From: Cerasicoccus maritimus
GTDB taxonomy: Bacteria > Verrucomicrobiota > Verrucomicrobiia > Opitutales > Cerasicoccaceae
DNA length: 64,000 bases
NCBI GenBank assembly: GCA_031296935.1
Contig: JAVDPD010000010.1
Span: 1 to 64,000 of the forward strand
Direction: 5' to 3'
Part shown: positions 18,275 through 27,376 of the stretch, one piece after another
Layout of the letters: every line of letters begins with the position of its first letter
How positions within the stretch are numbered: the first letter of the stretch is position 1
Position numbers and translations under genes: made by a program
Notes under the pieces: generated by a model
The model's database searches: none
Seen by the model: only the letters and a program-made list of their open reading frames with translations
Told to the model about the DNA's origin: nothing

Positions 18275-18362
18275 GTATCGCCGACTGCGCGACCAAGCGT
18301 CGCCGACTGTAGCTCGAAGTGTCGCCGACACTTCCTGGGAGCGTCGCCGACGCTTCGACCAA
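18275..18362. repeat. Array 3 of 22-nt palindromic units (4 units)
   Basis: The word TCGCCGAC recurs at 18278, 18300, 18322 and 18344, an exact 22-nt period. Units 3 and 4 are full palindromes: AAGTGTCG-C-CGACACTT and AGCGTCG-C-CGACGCT. Units 1 and 2 keep only the core. This is a third, sequence-unrelated array with the same period as arrays 1 and 2. Confidence 0.87.
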
Positions 18363-18367
18363 AGCCT

Positions 18368-18458
18368 AGTAAGGGTTTACTCACAACCAAGTGCTTGTTC
18401 GCCCCTAAACCCTGGGTAGGGTTGTGTCAGAACCAAGGGGTGGGATTTGGTTGATCCC
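18368..18458. repeat. Run of further palindromes
   Basis: Inverted repeats follow each other here: AGTAA-gggt-TTACT (18368-18381), CAAG-tg-CTTG (18388-18397), AACCCT-gggt-AGGGTT (18408-18423), AACCAA paired with TTGGTT (18431-18452) and GGGAT paired with ATCCC (18442-18458). Centres are 18-26 nt apart, so the 22-nt period is only approximate. The remaining 18459-18715 is AT-rich leader with one promoter-like site. Confidence 0.7.
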
Positions 18459-18516
18459 ATGGCGAGCGCACCAGCAGCTCTAGGCCACATCAAACATAAA
18501 CACTATCAACACATAC

Positions 18517-18546
18517 TTGACATATTCAATGTCATATACATAAACA
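18517..18546 (+). promoter_or_regulatory. Promoter/operator candidate upstream of the membrane-HEPN gene pair
   Basis: TTGACA at 18517-18522 is a consensus -35 element; an 18-nt spacer leads to a weak -10-like TAAACA at 18541. The -35 overlaps a perfect inverted repeat TGACAT-attca-ATGTCA (18518-18534), a plausible operator. The next gene starts about 170 bp downstream. Confidence 0.4.
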
Positions 18547-18715
18547 TTTCATCCACTCGGATGCAGCAGCTTAAGCAAGCTACCGCCTCATCCACACTGC
18601 ATAGCAACTAATAATAGCGCTACTTTTTGTGTCGCCCCATAATCACTCTTTTTATCAGTGAGCGTTCTAGCCACTTAAAACACTGCTAGGTGTGAAAAAC
18701 TAAAGAGACTCAACT

Positions 18716-19162
18716 ATGACATTTAGACTGAAAGAAGCGGAGTGGAAAGAGCTACGAAACGAGGCTATCTCCTTATCGCAAGAGTCTCGGAAGCTCGAAC
18801 TAGTAGCGGTTGCCGGAACTGGAGGAGTTTATGCCTGGTTAGCAACAAACAACCTGGGCAATCTACAATCGGCCGCGTGGTTCATTCCGGTGCTCTTTTC
18901 TCTGGCGGGATCACTACGTGCTTGGGCGATAAATAAGAACATAGGTGTGATTTCAAAATATTTACTAACAGTTGAGTCAGAGCTCTCGGATAACGAAGGA
19001 TGGGAGGCATTCTTCAAGCCCCGCCGCGGACATCTATTTGGTTCCGCAGTCACGTTCTGGATCCTATTTATTCTAATAACGTTTACGGTACCTATCGCAG
19101 TGATCAGCTGCGCAGAACAGGCGAAAATAGAAACACAGCGTATCTGCCCCGAGCTAGAATGA
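18716..19162 (+). CDS. Small membrane protein of unknown function
   Basis: A 148-residue protein with a charged N-terminal helix (KEAEWKELRNEAISL) and about three hydrophobic segments near residues 28-45, 52-70 and 108-132 (WILFILITFTVPIAVIS). I recognise no family. Base composition and codon use are AT-richer than the flanking housekeeping genes. It is followed, after 85 bp, by a HEPN-type gene in the same direction, and preceded by the 22-nt palindrome arrays. This placement suggests an accessory two-gene unit, possibly defence-related. That is inference from layout only. Confidence 0.6.
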   Translation: MTFRLKEAEWKELRNEAISLSQESRKLELVAVAGTGGVYAWLATNNLGNLQSAAWFIPVLFSLAGSLRAWAINKNIGVISKYLLTVESELSDNEGWEAFFKPRRGHLFGSAVTFWILFILITFTVPIAVISCAEQAKIETQRICPELE

Positions 19163-19247
19163 TTCACCGCAATACCAAGCTCATCCCCCATTTGGCGTGC
19201 GCTTAGTATCAGCAGTGCCACATACTAGACGTTCGTTCCATTAAGCC

Positions 19248-19868
19248 ATGTCACGCATTATCGATCTAAGAGTTGTTCGCAAACGGTCATTAGACACGGT
19301 CAATGAAGCAATGCAACGCTACGCAAGCATTCACGAGGAACTGAATGACCTTAGTTACCAGCGATGGCTTGCATGCATGACTCTGACCGACATGCATGGC
19401 GCTTGGGAGCGATTCGCGGAGCGGCGCTTGGTTGCTGCTCTAAATCACTACCCCGATCACTTTTTAGCTGAAAACTCAGTAAGAGGAGTCTCTAAATTAC
19501 CTGCGGGGCTAGCGGACTACTTAACACGGGGCGGGCGAAAATACTTCGATTTTCGCTCTTGTGCCGACCTTATCAAGATCGCGAATACTCTGGTTGGGAA
19601 ACCGAACAATCCTTTCCGTACCATACCGAAGAGTTTCGCCTCGCATTTGGACGCTGCAGCTGCACTTCGCAACTACATCTTGCATGAAAGTGATGCATCT
19701 TGGGACTCGTTGAAGACGCAACTCATGACAAACTTCAACATCAAGGCAACCCCTCAACCCGGGGAGTTTCTGGATTCAATCGACCACCGAAACGCAAGCC
19801 CAAAGAAAGGCCACAAACGAATCTTGGTCTTCGCTATGGTATTTGAGGACGTCATACGGAAAACTTAA
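19248..19868 (+). CDS. HEPN-domain protein candidate (RiboL-PSP/MAE_28990-like)
   Basis: A 206-residue, mostly helical soluble protein. Residues 46-64 (LTDMHGAWERFAERRLVAA) and the LRNYILHES segment at 140-148 fit the HEPN fold; R141 and H146 give the R-x4-H motif seen in HEPN ribonucleases. The region between them contains the usual long helices. HEPN proteins of this type are often found in toxin or defence loci, but some are inactive. The neighbour upstream is a small membrane protein; no nucleotidyltransferase (MNT) partner is seen. Base composition differs from core genes nearby. Function is inferred from the motif only. Confidence 0.55.
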   Translation: MSRIIDLRVVRKRSLDTVNEAMQRYASIHEELNDLSYQRWLACMTLTDMHGAWERFAERRLVAALNHYPDHFLAENSVRGVSKLPAGLADYLTRGGRKYFDFRSCADLIKIANTLVGKPNNPFRTIPKSFASHLDAAAALRNYILHESDASWDSLKTQLMTNFNIKATPQPGEFLDSIDHRNASPKKGHKRILVFAMVFEDVIRKT

Positions 19869-19919
19869 TGACAGACCAAGCTGGCATAGGAATCGTCCGC
19901 AATCCGGTGAGTCCGTTGC

Positions 19920-21731
19920 CTAGAGTCTACTGATCAGCAGCTCGCGCTCGAAGATGAGCTCCTTGGGCAGGTGGTCGGAGAGCTGAAGGAAAAGCTCTTC
20001 GTGCTGAAGAATACCCATCTTCGTGCGCTGGCGGTCGAAGGACATCGCTTCCTTGAATTGCTCTTCACTGAAGTCCATGCCGCGCCAGTCGATGTCGTCG
20101 TAATGCGGCATCCAGCCGAGCGGCGTTTCCTGGGCGAAGCTTTGGCCGCTGGAGCGGTCGACGACCCACTTGAGCACGCGCATATTGTCGCTGTAGCCCG
20201 GCCAGAGGAAGTTGCCATCGTCGTCGCGGCGGAACCAGTTGACGTGGAAAATGCGCGGGGTCTGGTCGAGGCCCTTCTGGAAGTTAAACCAGTGGCGGAA
20301 GTAGTCGCCCATGTGGTAACCGCAGAACGGCAACATCGCCATCGGGTCGCGGCGGAGTTCGCCCTGCTTGCCTTCGGCGGCGGCGGTCCGCTCGCTGCCC
20401 ATCGTGGCGCCCAGGTAGACCCCGTGGCTCCAGTTGAAAGACTGGAAGACGAGCGGAATATCCGTCATGCGGCGGCCGCCAAAAATGATCGCCTTGATCG
20501 GCACGCCTTCGGGCTTTTCCCAATCTGGGTCGATGGCCGGGCAGTTGGCGGCGGGCGCAGTGAAGCGGCTGTTCGGGTGCGCGGCGGGCGTGTCGGACTT
20601 AGGCGTCCAGTCCTTGCCCTTCCAGTCGATCAGGTGCGCGGGCTTTTCCTTGGTCATGCCCTCCCACCAGACGTCGCCATCGTCGGTCAGCGCCACGTTG
20701 GTAAAGATCGTGTCCTTGGCGCAGGAGGCAATGGCGTTCGGGTTGGTGTCGGCCGAGGTGCCGGGCGCCACGCCAAAGAAGCCGGCCTCCGGGTTGATGC
20801 CATACACGCGGCCATCGGGACCGGGTTTGAGCCAGGCAATGTCGTCGCCGACGCAGGTCACCTTGTAGTCGCTCATGCCTTCCGGCGGGATGAGCATCGC
20901 GAAATTCGTTTTGCCGCAGGCGCTCGGGAAAGCCGCCGTCACGTAGGTCTTCTTGCCGTTGGGCTCCTCAACGCCAAGGATCAGCATGTGCTCGGCGAGC
21001 CAACCTTCGTCGCGCGCCATGGTGGACGCAATGCGGAGCGCAAAGCACTTCTTGCCGAGCAAGGCGTTGCCGCCGTAGCCAGAGCCATAGGAAACAATGG
21101 TGCGCTCTTCCGGGAAATGAACGATGTGGGTGTTGTCCGGATCGCAGGGCCAGGCAACGTCCTTCTGGCCAGGCTCCAGCGGCATGCCCACTGAGTGCAG
21201 ACACGGCACAAACATGCCATCCTTGCCGAGCACTTCGAGCGCCGCGTCGCCGACACGCGCCATGATGCGCATGTTGACCACCACGTAAGGCGAGTCCGAA
21301 ACCTGCACGCCGATCTGCGAAATCGGGCCGCCAATCGGGCCCATGCTGAACGGGATCACGTACATCGTGCGCCCCTTCATGCAGCCGTCGAACAAGCTCT
21401 TCATCTTACGGCGCATCTTGCGCGGCTCCTCCCAATTGTTGGTCGGGCCGGCGTCGTTTTTATTCACCGAGCAAATAAACGTGCGGGACTCCACACGCGC
21501 CACGTCGCGGGGATCGGAGCGGAACAGGTAGCTGTTCGGGCGCTTCTCCTCGTTGAGCTTAATGCAGCTGCCCTTCTCGATCATCTCCGCAAACAGCAGA
21601 TCCGCCTCCTCCTGGGAGCCGCTGCACCAGTGGACGCTGTCCGGCTGGCACATAGCGATCATTTTATCGACCCACTTCAAGAGGGCCTTGTGGTTAGTCT
21701 TCGGTTCAGAGTTCGCGAGCGTGGGTGACAT
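19920..21731 (-). CDS. pckG: Phosphoenolpyruvate carboxykinase (GTP)
   Basis: Converts oxaloacetate and GTP to PEP, the entry step of gluconeogenesis, in the cytosol. The 603-residue protein is a standard GTP-type enzyme: [20 protein letters not shown] near the N-terminus, [37 protein letters not shown], the P-loop with reactive Cys in [12 protein letters not shown], the metal-binding region [11 protein letters not shown], and [19 protein letters not shown]. The ATG at 21731 ([11 protein letters not shown]) was chosen over an upstream in-frame start whose extension looks non-coding. It is divergent from the next gene. Confidence 0.97.
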   Translation of the reverse strand: MSPTLANSEPKTNHKALLKWVDKMIAMCQPDSVHWCSGSQEEADLLFAEMIEKGSCIKLNEEKRPNSYLFRSDPRDVARVESRTFICSVNKNDAGPTNNWEEPRKMRRKMKSLFDGCMKGRTMYVIPFSMGPIGGPISQIGVQVSDSPYVVVNMRIMARVGDAALEVLGKDGMFVPCLHSVGMPLEPGQKDVAWPCDPDNTHIVHFPEERTIVSYGSGYGGNALLGKKCFALRIASTMARDEGWLAEHMLILGVEEPNGKKTYVTAAFPSACGKTNFAMLIPPEGMSDYKVTCVGDDIAWLKPGPDGRVYGINPEAGFFGVAPGTSADTNPNAIASCAKDTIFTNVALTDDGDVWWEGMTKEKPAHLIDWKGKDWTPKSDTPAAHPNSRFTAPAANCPAIDPDWEKPEGVPIKAIIFGGRRMTDIPLVFQSFNWSHGVYLGATMGSERTAAAEGKQGELRRDPMAMLPFCGYHMGDYFRHWFNFQKGLDQTPRIFHVNWFRRDDDGNFLWPGYSDNMRVLKWVVDRSSGQSFAQETPLGWMPHYDDIDWRGMDFSEEQFKEAMSFDRQRTKMGILQHEELFLQLSDHLPKELIFERELLISRL

Positions 21732-21898
21732 TATGAAGAACAATAGATATGAGTTGAGACTCTTATAGTGCCTCACACTCTCCACTGAAACAACCCTAAG
21801 TTCCGAAAATTACTCTACTAAGGCCCATAAGGCATACTCATGCCCAATTGAAAACTATCAGGCTACGGCGCCAAATTGTTATCTACGCAAAGATGAAG

Positions 21899-21943
21899 AA
21901 AACCTTGCCCGCCAGACGGCCGAAGGTGATAGTCAGGTTTTTT
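21899..21943 (+). promoter_or_regulatory. Two competing hairpins before the start of the next gene
   Basis: AAAACCT at 21899-21905 can pair with AGGTTTT at 21935-21941, giving a hairpin that ends in a T-run. Alternatively ACCTT at 21902-21906 can pair with AAGGT at 21923-21927. The two are mutually exclusive. The start codon follows at 21947. This may control access to the start, but it may also be coincidental. Confidence 0.3.
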
Positions 21944-21946
21944 CTC

Positions 21947-22726
21947 ATGAATCCCGAGCAACCCAACCAACCGGGCGGTCAACCCCGCCAAATCAATCTC
22001 CAACAGATGGCCCAGCAGCTAATGGGCGGTTTGCAGCGTCATTACGACATGCTTGCCTTCAACCTCGCTGCCCAGGAATGCGTCACCGAAGAAGCCTACA
22101 ACGCGCGCTCGCAAGCGACAAAGATGCTGCCCGTTCCGCCGGCGCACCAAAACTTCGAGCAGATGCAGGCCTTTGCCGCCGACATCATGATGCGCAACGT
22201 CTGCGGCGACATGATCAACCTTTGCGTAGCTGGTCTGAATAATTTCCACATGTTCCTCGCCGCCATCAAGGCGCAGAAGGATCACGGCCAGACGCCTGAG
22301 TCCCAGCAGCAGGTCCAACAAGCCCAGCAAGCTTTTGCCCAGGCCCAAGTCGACGCCAAGTTCAACACCCTCGAGGAAGAATACGGCATCCTCTGCGAAC
22401 TCGAAGACACCATCATCTCGATAGGCTTTGCCATCCAGGCGATGATGCAACACGGCGGCATGGTTCAGCAGGCTCACGTCGACGACCAGGGCGAGCTCGC
22501 CTTCGACCTCAAGACCGTGGAAATCCTGACCCAGCCCGCCGAAGGCCAGCCCGGCCAAGCGCGCCTCGTCGACCAGCGCAAGGTCCTGCGCCAAGGTGAA
22601 AAGGTCCACTTCAGCAAGGACGAGCTCCAGCTCCTCATCCTGACCGTTGGCTCCTTCCTCGACACGCTGTTCAAGTCGGTCGGCCGCTACGCTCAGGAAA
22701 ACGCCCCGCAACAGCCGGGCAGCTAA
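21947..22726 (+). CDS. Unknown helical cytosolic protein
   Basis: A 259-residue protein with a Pro/Gln/Asn-rich N-terminus (NPEQPNQPGGQPRQINLQQM), followed by long helices with Gln-rich stretches near the middle (TPESQQQVQQAQQAFAQAQ) and a C-terminal helix (LQLLILTVGSFLDTLFKSV). No signal peptide, membrane segment or known domain is visible. The ATG at 21947 was chosen because the 33 residues upstream overlap a hairpin region and look non-coding. Its stop codon overlaps the stop of the convergent beta-helix gene by three bases. Confidence 0.6.
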   Translation: MNPEQPNQPGGQPRQINLQQMAQQLMGGLQRHYDMLAFNLAAQECVTEEAYNARSQATKMLPVPPAHQNFEQMQAFAADIMMRNVCGDMINLCVAGLNNFHMFLAAIKAQKDHGQTPESQQQVQQAQQAFAQAQVDAKFNTLEEEYGILCELEDTIISIGFAIQAMMQHGGMVQQAHVDDQGELAFDLKTVEILTQPAEGQPGQARLVDQRKVLRQGEKVHFSKDELQLLILTVGSFLDTLFKSVGRYAQENAPQQPGS

Positions 22727-25614
22727 GGCAGCAAGTCCAGCGCGGTCTCTTCATCGACCACCGCGCGCACCAGCAAACGGGTTCCCGACATGGGGCCCGT
22801 TTTTGTTTGGGGCAACGCTAGCCCCTGCTCGAAGGATGAGGCATCGTACCAATCTAAAAGATTATCGCTGGTTTGCAGCTTCCAGACGCGACCCGCTGGC
22901 GGCGTCCAATTCGCCGCATACTCGCTGCCATCAATCAGCAGCCCCAGAGCGGGTATGGCGTCCGGCTTAAGCGGATCGGTGCCCGCCAAAAACTCATCCC
23001 AATTGTCGCGCGCATCGCCATCGGGATTGCCCGAGGGGCCAAAATCGCCCGCGTACTGCACGTCACTGAGCAAATACTCGCGCTCCCAAGCAGCAGGGAG
23101 CCCATCCGCATCAGCATCGTAAACGAGATTCCCGCCCAGACCGATGCCGAGCTGATCATAAAACGAACCCGGCACGAGCCGCGCGTCATCCGGCGGAATA
23201 TATTGCGTGCGCTCGCCGTTGGACCAGATCATGAGCTCCCAATAGGCGTCGCCATCCGCCGGCGGTTCGTGCTCGGTGTGCTCCTGCAGGCAGCGGTAAA
23301 AGCGCGTCGTGCCTCCGTGGTAATGCTGCACAATGTCGCCCACATAATATGTAATCGGCTGGCCTTTGTTGGTTTGATAAGCCGAAAAGCCACTCTCCTC
23401 GCCAATGGTCGCCGACCACCGATTCCAGCGCAGGTAGTCCGGCGCTTCAGCCAGACCGAGCAGGTTGCGAAACGCCGGCGGCAGCACGGTTTTCTGTACG
23501 TTGTTGCTCGCGATGATGTTGGCCGTGCCACTGGCCCAGCGCAGATAAGCGCTACTGCGCGTGGCGTCGTAAACGGTGTTTTCCACGGTCACATCCACGC
23601 TTGCGGTCGGGATCAGGTGAATGCTGCCCGTGTCCCACGACGAGGTAAAAACGAGGTCGTATTGGTAGTCGAAGCCGCCAAAGAAATTGTTGCGCCAGAT
23701 CCACGGCGTCACGCCATCTGTGCTGGCAAACTGATAACCGCCGCTCCCACTGCGGCTGGCCCAGTGCACGTTGTTTTCGAACACGAAGGGATCGCCATTC
23801 GGCGTGATGTCCGAGCGCGCGGCGTTCGACACGTTGTAGAAATTACCCGCCGCGGCCAAGAGGACGTTCCCGCGAAACGTCACCCCGCCCTGTCGCGTGC
23901 CGACCTGAGTGGTGTTGTCCTGGTAGCGCTGAAACGGCGACATCCAGTCCAACGCGCCCCAGAGCACGTTGTTGCGAATCAGGCAATTCGCGCCAAGCTG
24001 CCCAACTTGCAGCGCCTCGGTGCCCGTCCGCACGATGAGGCAATTTTCGATCGTTAGATCGTGAAACATATGCTGCGGGTCAGCCTGGGTGGAGCCGAGA
24101 TAGATACCCTCTGAGCCGGTGTCGTGGATATACAAATGATGCAGGTAAACTTCATTCATGTCGAACGAGCCGCTGTCCTGCTTCAGCAGCATGCCCGCGA
24201 ATCCACCATCCGACACCTCGATGTGGTCGATCTCCCAGCCGTAGGCCTCCCCATTGACATAAACACAGCTATCGCTCTCGTTGACCCATTCGTTCGAAAC
24301 CCAGATTCCAAAGCGCTGATGCGAAAACCCGAAATCAACCGTGCTGACATCCGTGTCGCAGCCGGGAAAATCTTCGTGGCCCAAGCCGCTGACCGCATCG
24401 TATTGCCCGGTCAATCGCCAGAACTGCCCATTCCGCAGCCCGATTTGATTCGCATAGACCTGCCCCAGAAAGTTCGTGATCGTTACGCGGTTGTCCGCGT
24501 CGGTACCATTAACGTCCACTAGGTCGATGCTGATCTTTTTATAGATGCCAGCCTTGATCAGCAGCTTGTTCGGTGGGGTTAATTCAATGCCGCTATTATA
24601 ATAGATGTGCGGTCCGCTCGAATCCGTGGCGCTCCAAATGATGAAATCGCCTTCGTTCACCTCGGGATACGCCGCCGCAACTTCGGCGTCCGCATAGCCG
24701 TTGGTGTCCCACTTTCCAGTGCGATCCAAGATGCGCACTTCGAGCTGAATCTCCGTCACCTCGCCGCCGCTAGCGACCACATCGAAGTCCAGGTTGTAAC
24801 CCGCCTGCGCCTCGAAGTCGAACGAGCGCGTGGCCCAGAGCTCCATTCCCTCCAGACGGAAGTATTGATTGTCGCCTCTGGAGTTGTCGAACTCCACAGT
24901 GTAAGTCTCGCCATCGGCGCCCCCAGACTGCGTCAGCGTGCCGACCAATTGCTGCCATGGACCATTCTCTTCGAGTTCGTCATTACTCAGAGCGAGCTGC
25001 GGCAGGTCCGCATACTCCGGCGGCACAAGCCCATCGTAGATGAAGCCAACAATGGCGTATTCCCGCGCACGGTCAGCATAAGTCGACGACGACTTCAGGA
25101 TCAAGTAACGCCTCTGCGGAATCACGCCACCCAGCTCACTGATGCGCTTATCGCGAAACCAGATTTCCGAGCCGACATGCGGCACGCCCTGACCGTTGTT
25201 GAAATTCAGGCGATCTTCGGCCATGCCGTCGTCATTGACCGCATCGATGTCGTCGTCCCACCACATCTCGACGTAGCCCGGATGACTGCCGCCGGAATAC
25301 GTCCGATAAAGCGTCCACGTCTCCATGATGTGCACTTGTTCGTAGTCAGCGCCAAAATCAATGTAGCCATAGCGATCACTGTAGGCCGGCGCATTGTTAG
25401 CGCCCGCCGTGCCGCCTACCTCTGCCGCGGCGCCATCCCAAGTCGGTGCGCCGTCAAAGGCGTTTTGTAGCGGGAAATACGCACCGCCCGTTACCACGCC
25501 CGCTCCATCAGGCGTAATGATCTGCCACTCAGCTGGCGGCGGATTCGCGTGGACCATACCGGCGACCAAGCCACCAGCCAGCAAAATGCGACCAAGAAAA
25601 CAAGAGGAGGACAT
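22723..25614 (-). CDS. Secreted right-handed beta-helix protein
   Basis: A 963-residue exported protein with a signal peptide (LLAGGLVAGMVHA). Residues 30-330 are a beta-rich domain with WDDDIDAVNDD. From about 370 to 720 the sequence shows parallel beta-helix rungs (for example HDLTIENCLIVRTGTEALQV and GVTFRGNVLLAA), typical of polysaccharide lyases and related carbohydrate-active proteins. Near the C-terminus YDADADGLPAAWEREYL and GNPDGDARDNWDEFLAGTDP resemble thrombospondin type 3 or dockerin-like Ca-binding loops, followed by a beta domain common in Verrucomicrobia. Probably acts on a polysaccharide, but I cannot assign a lyase family. Confidence 0.75.
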   Translation of the reverse strand: MSSSCFLGRILLAGGLVAGMVHANPPPAEWQIITPDGAGVVTGGAYFPLQNAFDGAPTWDGAAAEVGGTAGANNAPAYSDRYGYIDFGADYEQVHIMETWTLYRTYSGGSHPGYVEMWWDDDIDAVNDDGMAEDRLNFNNGQGVPHVGSEIWFRDKRISELGGVIPQRRYLILKSSSTYADRAREYAIVGFIYDGLVPPEYADLPQLALSNDELEENGPWQQLVGTLTQSGGADGETYTVEFDNSRGDNQYFRLEGMELWATRSFDFEAQAGYNLDFDVVASGGEVTEIQLEVRILDRTGKWDTNGYADAEVAAAYPEVNEGDFIIWSATDSSGPHIYYNSGIELTPPNKLLIKAGIYKKISIDLVDVNGTDADNRVTITNFLGQVYANQIGLRNGQFWRLTGQYDAVSGLGHEDFPGCDTDVSTVDFGFSHQRFGIWVSNEWVNESDSCVYVNGEAYGWEIDHIEVSDGGFAGMLLKQDSGSFDMNEVYLHHLYIHDTGSEGIYLGSTQADPQHMFHDLTIENCLIVRTGTEALQVGQLGANCLIRNNVLWGALDWMSPFQRYQDNTTQVGTRQGGVTFRGNVLLAAAGNFYNVSNAARSDITPNGDPFVFENNVHWASRSGSGGYQFASTDGVTPWIWRNNFFGGFDYQYDLVFTSSWDTGSIHLIPTASVDVTVENTVYDATRSSAYLRWASGTANIIASNNVQKTVLPPAFRNLLGLAEAPDYLRWNRWSATIGEESGFSAYQTNKGQPITYYVGDIVQHYHGGTTRFYRCLQEHTEHEPPADGDAYWELMIWSNGERTQYIPPDDARLVPGSFYDQLGIGLGGNLVYDADADGLPAAWEREYLLSDVQYAGDFGPSGNPDGDARDNWDEFLAGTDPLKPDAIPALGLLIDGSEYAANWTPPAGRVWKLQTSDNLLDWYDASSFEQGLALPQTKTGPMSGTRLLVRAVVDEETALDLLP

Positions 25615-25781
25615 AACACAGCAGACACAAACGGACTTGAAAAATATTATCCTCTGACATAAACGTCAACGCTCGCTCCGCCCCTCGTTTTCTTTTACAC
25701 TTTCTTCGAGCAACCTTGCCGATCAGGCATTCACCGCAATGAGCACATGACTTTTGGCATGCGACCTGATAGACACCCAAC

Positions 25782-26639
25782 ATGCGTCGCGCTTTCCTTC
25801 TATTATTAATAAATTCATCACTCTGCGCTCAGACCGAACATACCTTTAACGACCTGCCCTTTCCCGAGCCCAGCAATGACGATCTCAATGCCTCGATCCT
25901 CGATGACTCCGTGAGCATAGGTGAGACCTCCACCCTGCCCAGCCTCAACGCCAAGCAAGTGGCAAAATCCCACTGGGACTACACCATCGGAACCAGCTAC
26001 GAGTCGCAATACATGCTGCGCGGACGCCAGGCCGGCTACGACGTCATGCAGACCATCGGCGTCATCGCCCACCAAGGAGCGAGCTTCAGCGTGTGGTGGA
26101 ACCAGCCACTCGACCCGTCCGACAACGCCGTCGACGTGCCGGAAATCGATTTCACGCTCAACTACTCCAAGCCCATCACGGAGGATGTCGACGTGAGCAT
26201 TGGCGGCGTCCTCCAATATTACCCACGCGCGAACGCGATTCCAGGGGCAATATGGGGCATCGCTGGCGCGGTCGAAGTCGACTCCCTCCCTGCCAGCCCG
26301 ACCCTTCTCTATCAATACATCTTCGAGATGGAGCGCAGTGAGTTCTACTTCCTGCTCGACCAGCAATTTTCACTGGAACCCATCTTCGGCGACCCGAACG
26401 TCTTCTTTGAGCTGACCGCCAATCTCGGCTACGCCCATCAGGGCGACACTGCCTACGGCTCGAAAAACGACTGGGCGTGGGCAATGGGCTCAGCCGCCGT
26501 CGGCTACCGATTCCTGGATCAGCAGCTCGAAGTCAAAGCAGGCCCCAACTTCGCAACCAATAACGACGGCGCTGCCAACAACATTGCCGGCCGCGAAAAC
26601 AACGTCTGGCTCAGCATCAGCGCCGACTATTCTTTCTAA
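25782..26639 (+). CDS. Outer-membrane-type beta-barrel protein
   Basis: A 285-residue protein with a short signal peptide (MRRAFLLLLINSSLCA). After an acidic linker the sequence alternates in short beta strands: YTIGTSYESQYMLRG, GASFSVWWNQPLD, EIDFTLNYSKPI, VDVSIGGVLQYYP, EFYFLLDQQFSLE and others, ending NVWLSISADYSF with the C-terminal aromatic residue typical of barrels inserted by the BAM complex. It likely lies in the outer membrane. The strand count suggests 10-14. I do not assign a substrate. It is divergent from the beta-helix gene. Confidence 0.65.
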   Translation: MRRAFLLLLINSSLCAQTEHTFNDLPFPEPSNDDLNASILDDSVSIGETSTLPSLNAKQVAKSHWDYTIGTSYESQYMLRGRQAGYDVMQTIGVIAHQGASFSVWWNQPLDPSDNAVDVPEIDFTLNYSKPITEDVDVSIGGVLQYYPRANAIPGAIWGIAGAVEVDSLPASPTLLYQYIFEMERSEFYFLLDQQFSLEPIFGDPNVFFELTANLGYAHQGDTAYGSKNDWAWAMGSAAVGYRFLDQQLEVKAGPNFATNNDGAANNIAGRENNVWLSISADYSF

Positions 26640-26883
26640 TGGCTGCGCAATCTCGCCTCATGGGAGGTTACTCGAAGTGCGCTAATCTATTATATATACG
26701 CACGCAAAGGCGCCCAGAATCCAGTAAAGTCCAATAACCGGCGCTTATTAGCAGAATATGCTGGTCAGCGGGCCACAAATACCCTCTGCTGTCGCGCTTC
26801 CGTAATCGGCGCAGTGTTCAACTGGGCTACGGCGACCTGCCACACGGATAGTGAAATTAATCCAAATTCGGCCAGAAAAGGGG

Positions 26884-26911
26884 TTGACAGAGACGTCCGT
26901 TAGCCTACTTT
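26884..26911 (+). promoter_or_regulatory. Sigma-70-type promoter of rplM-rpsI
   Basis: TTGACA at 26884-26889 and TACTTT at 26906-26911 are separated by 16 nt, a good -35/-10 pair, with the rplM start at 26933. The leader would be very short. The rest of 26640-26883 holds no gene that I can see. Confidence 0.65.
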
Positions 26912-26932
26912 CTCCGCTTTTCCCTATTTTCG

Positions 26933-27358
26933 ATGAAGACAACTTTAGCAAAACCAGACGCCGACAAGAAGTGGGTGCTCGTAGACGCCGAGGGCAAAGT
27001 CCTGGGCCGCCTCGCCGTAGAGATCGCCAATATCATCCGCGGCCGTCATAAGCCCACCTACACGCCGCATGTCGATGCAGGCGATTTCGTCGTGGTCATC
27101 AACGCCGAGAAAGTAGTCCTGACCGGCAAGAAGGAAGAGGACAAACAATACATGTTCCACACTGGCTGGGTCGGTAATGAATACCGCCGCAATGTCGCGC
27201 ACTTCCGCGCCAAGAAGCCGGCGTTCCTCATTGAAAACGCCGTCAAGGGCATGCTCCCCCGCAACAAGCTGGCTCGCCACATGATGAGCAAGCTGAAGGT
27301 ATATGCAGGCGCAGAGCACCCGCACCAAGCACAAAACCCACAACCGCTCAGCAAGTAA
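26933..27358 (+). CDS. rplM: 50S ribosomal protein L13
   Basis: Component of the large ribosomal subunit, an early assembly protein bound to 23S rRNA. The 141-residue protein is collinear with bacterial L13: [55 protein letters not shown], then [20 protein letters not shown] and the terminal [11 protein letters not shown]. The start has no Shine-Dalgarno sequence. It is followed by rpsI after 18 bp, the usual rplM-rpsI operon. Confidence 0.97.
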   Translation: MKTTLAKPDADKKWVLVDAEGKVLGRLAVEIANIIRGRHKPTYTPHVDAGDFVVVINAEKVVLTGKKEEDKQYMFHTGWVGNEYRRNVAHFRAKKPAFLIENAVKGMLPRNKLARHMMSKLKVYAGAEHPHQAQNPQPLSK

Positions 27359-27376
27359 TTTAGTTAGTTACCTACC

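Noticed and set aside
17694..18362. CRISPR array
   Set aside because: Units repeat at 22 nt with no unique spacers, each unit is a palindrome, units differ, and no cas gene is nearby.
18087..18362. 91-residue minus-strand frame
   Set aside because: It consists of the hairpin and array 3 sequences, so it is repeat DNA read as protein.
26640..26932. tRNA or small RNA gene
   Set aside because: I found no cloverleaf, no CCA-type end and no terminator; only a promoter for rplM is visible. The same inspection of other gaps gave no tRNA.
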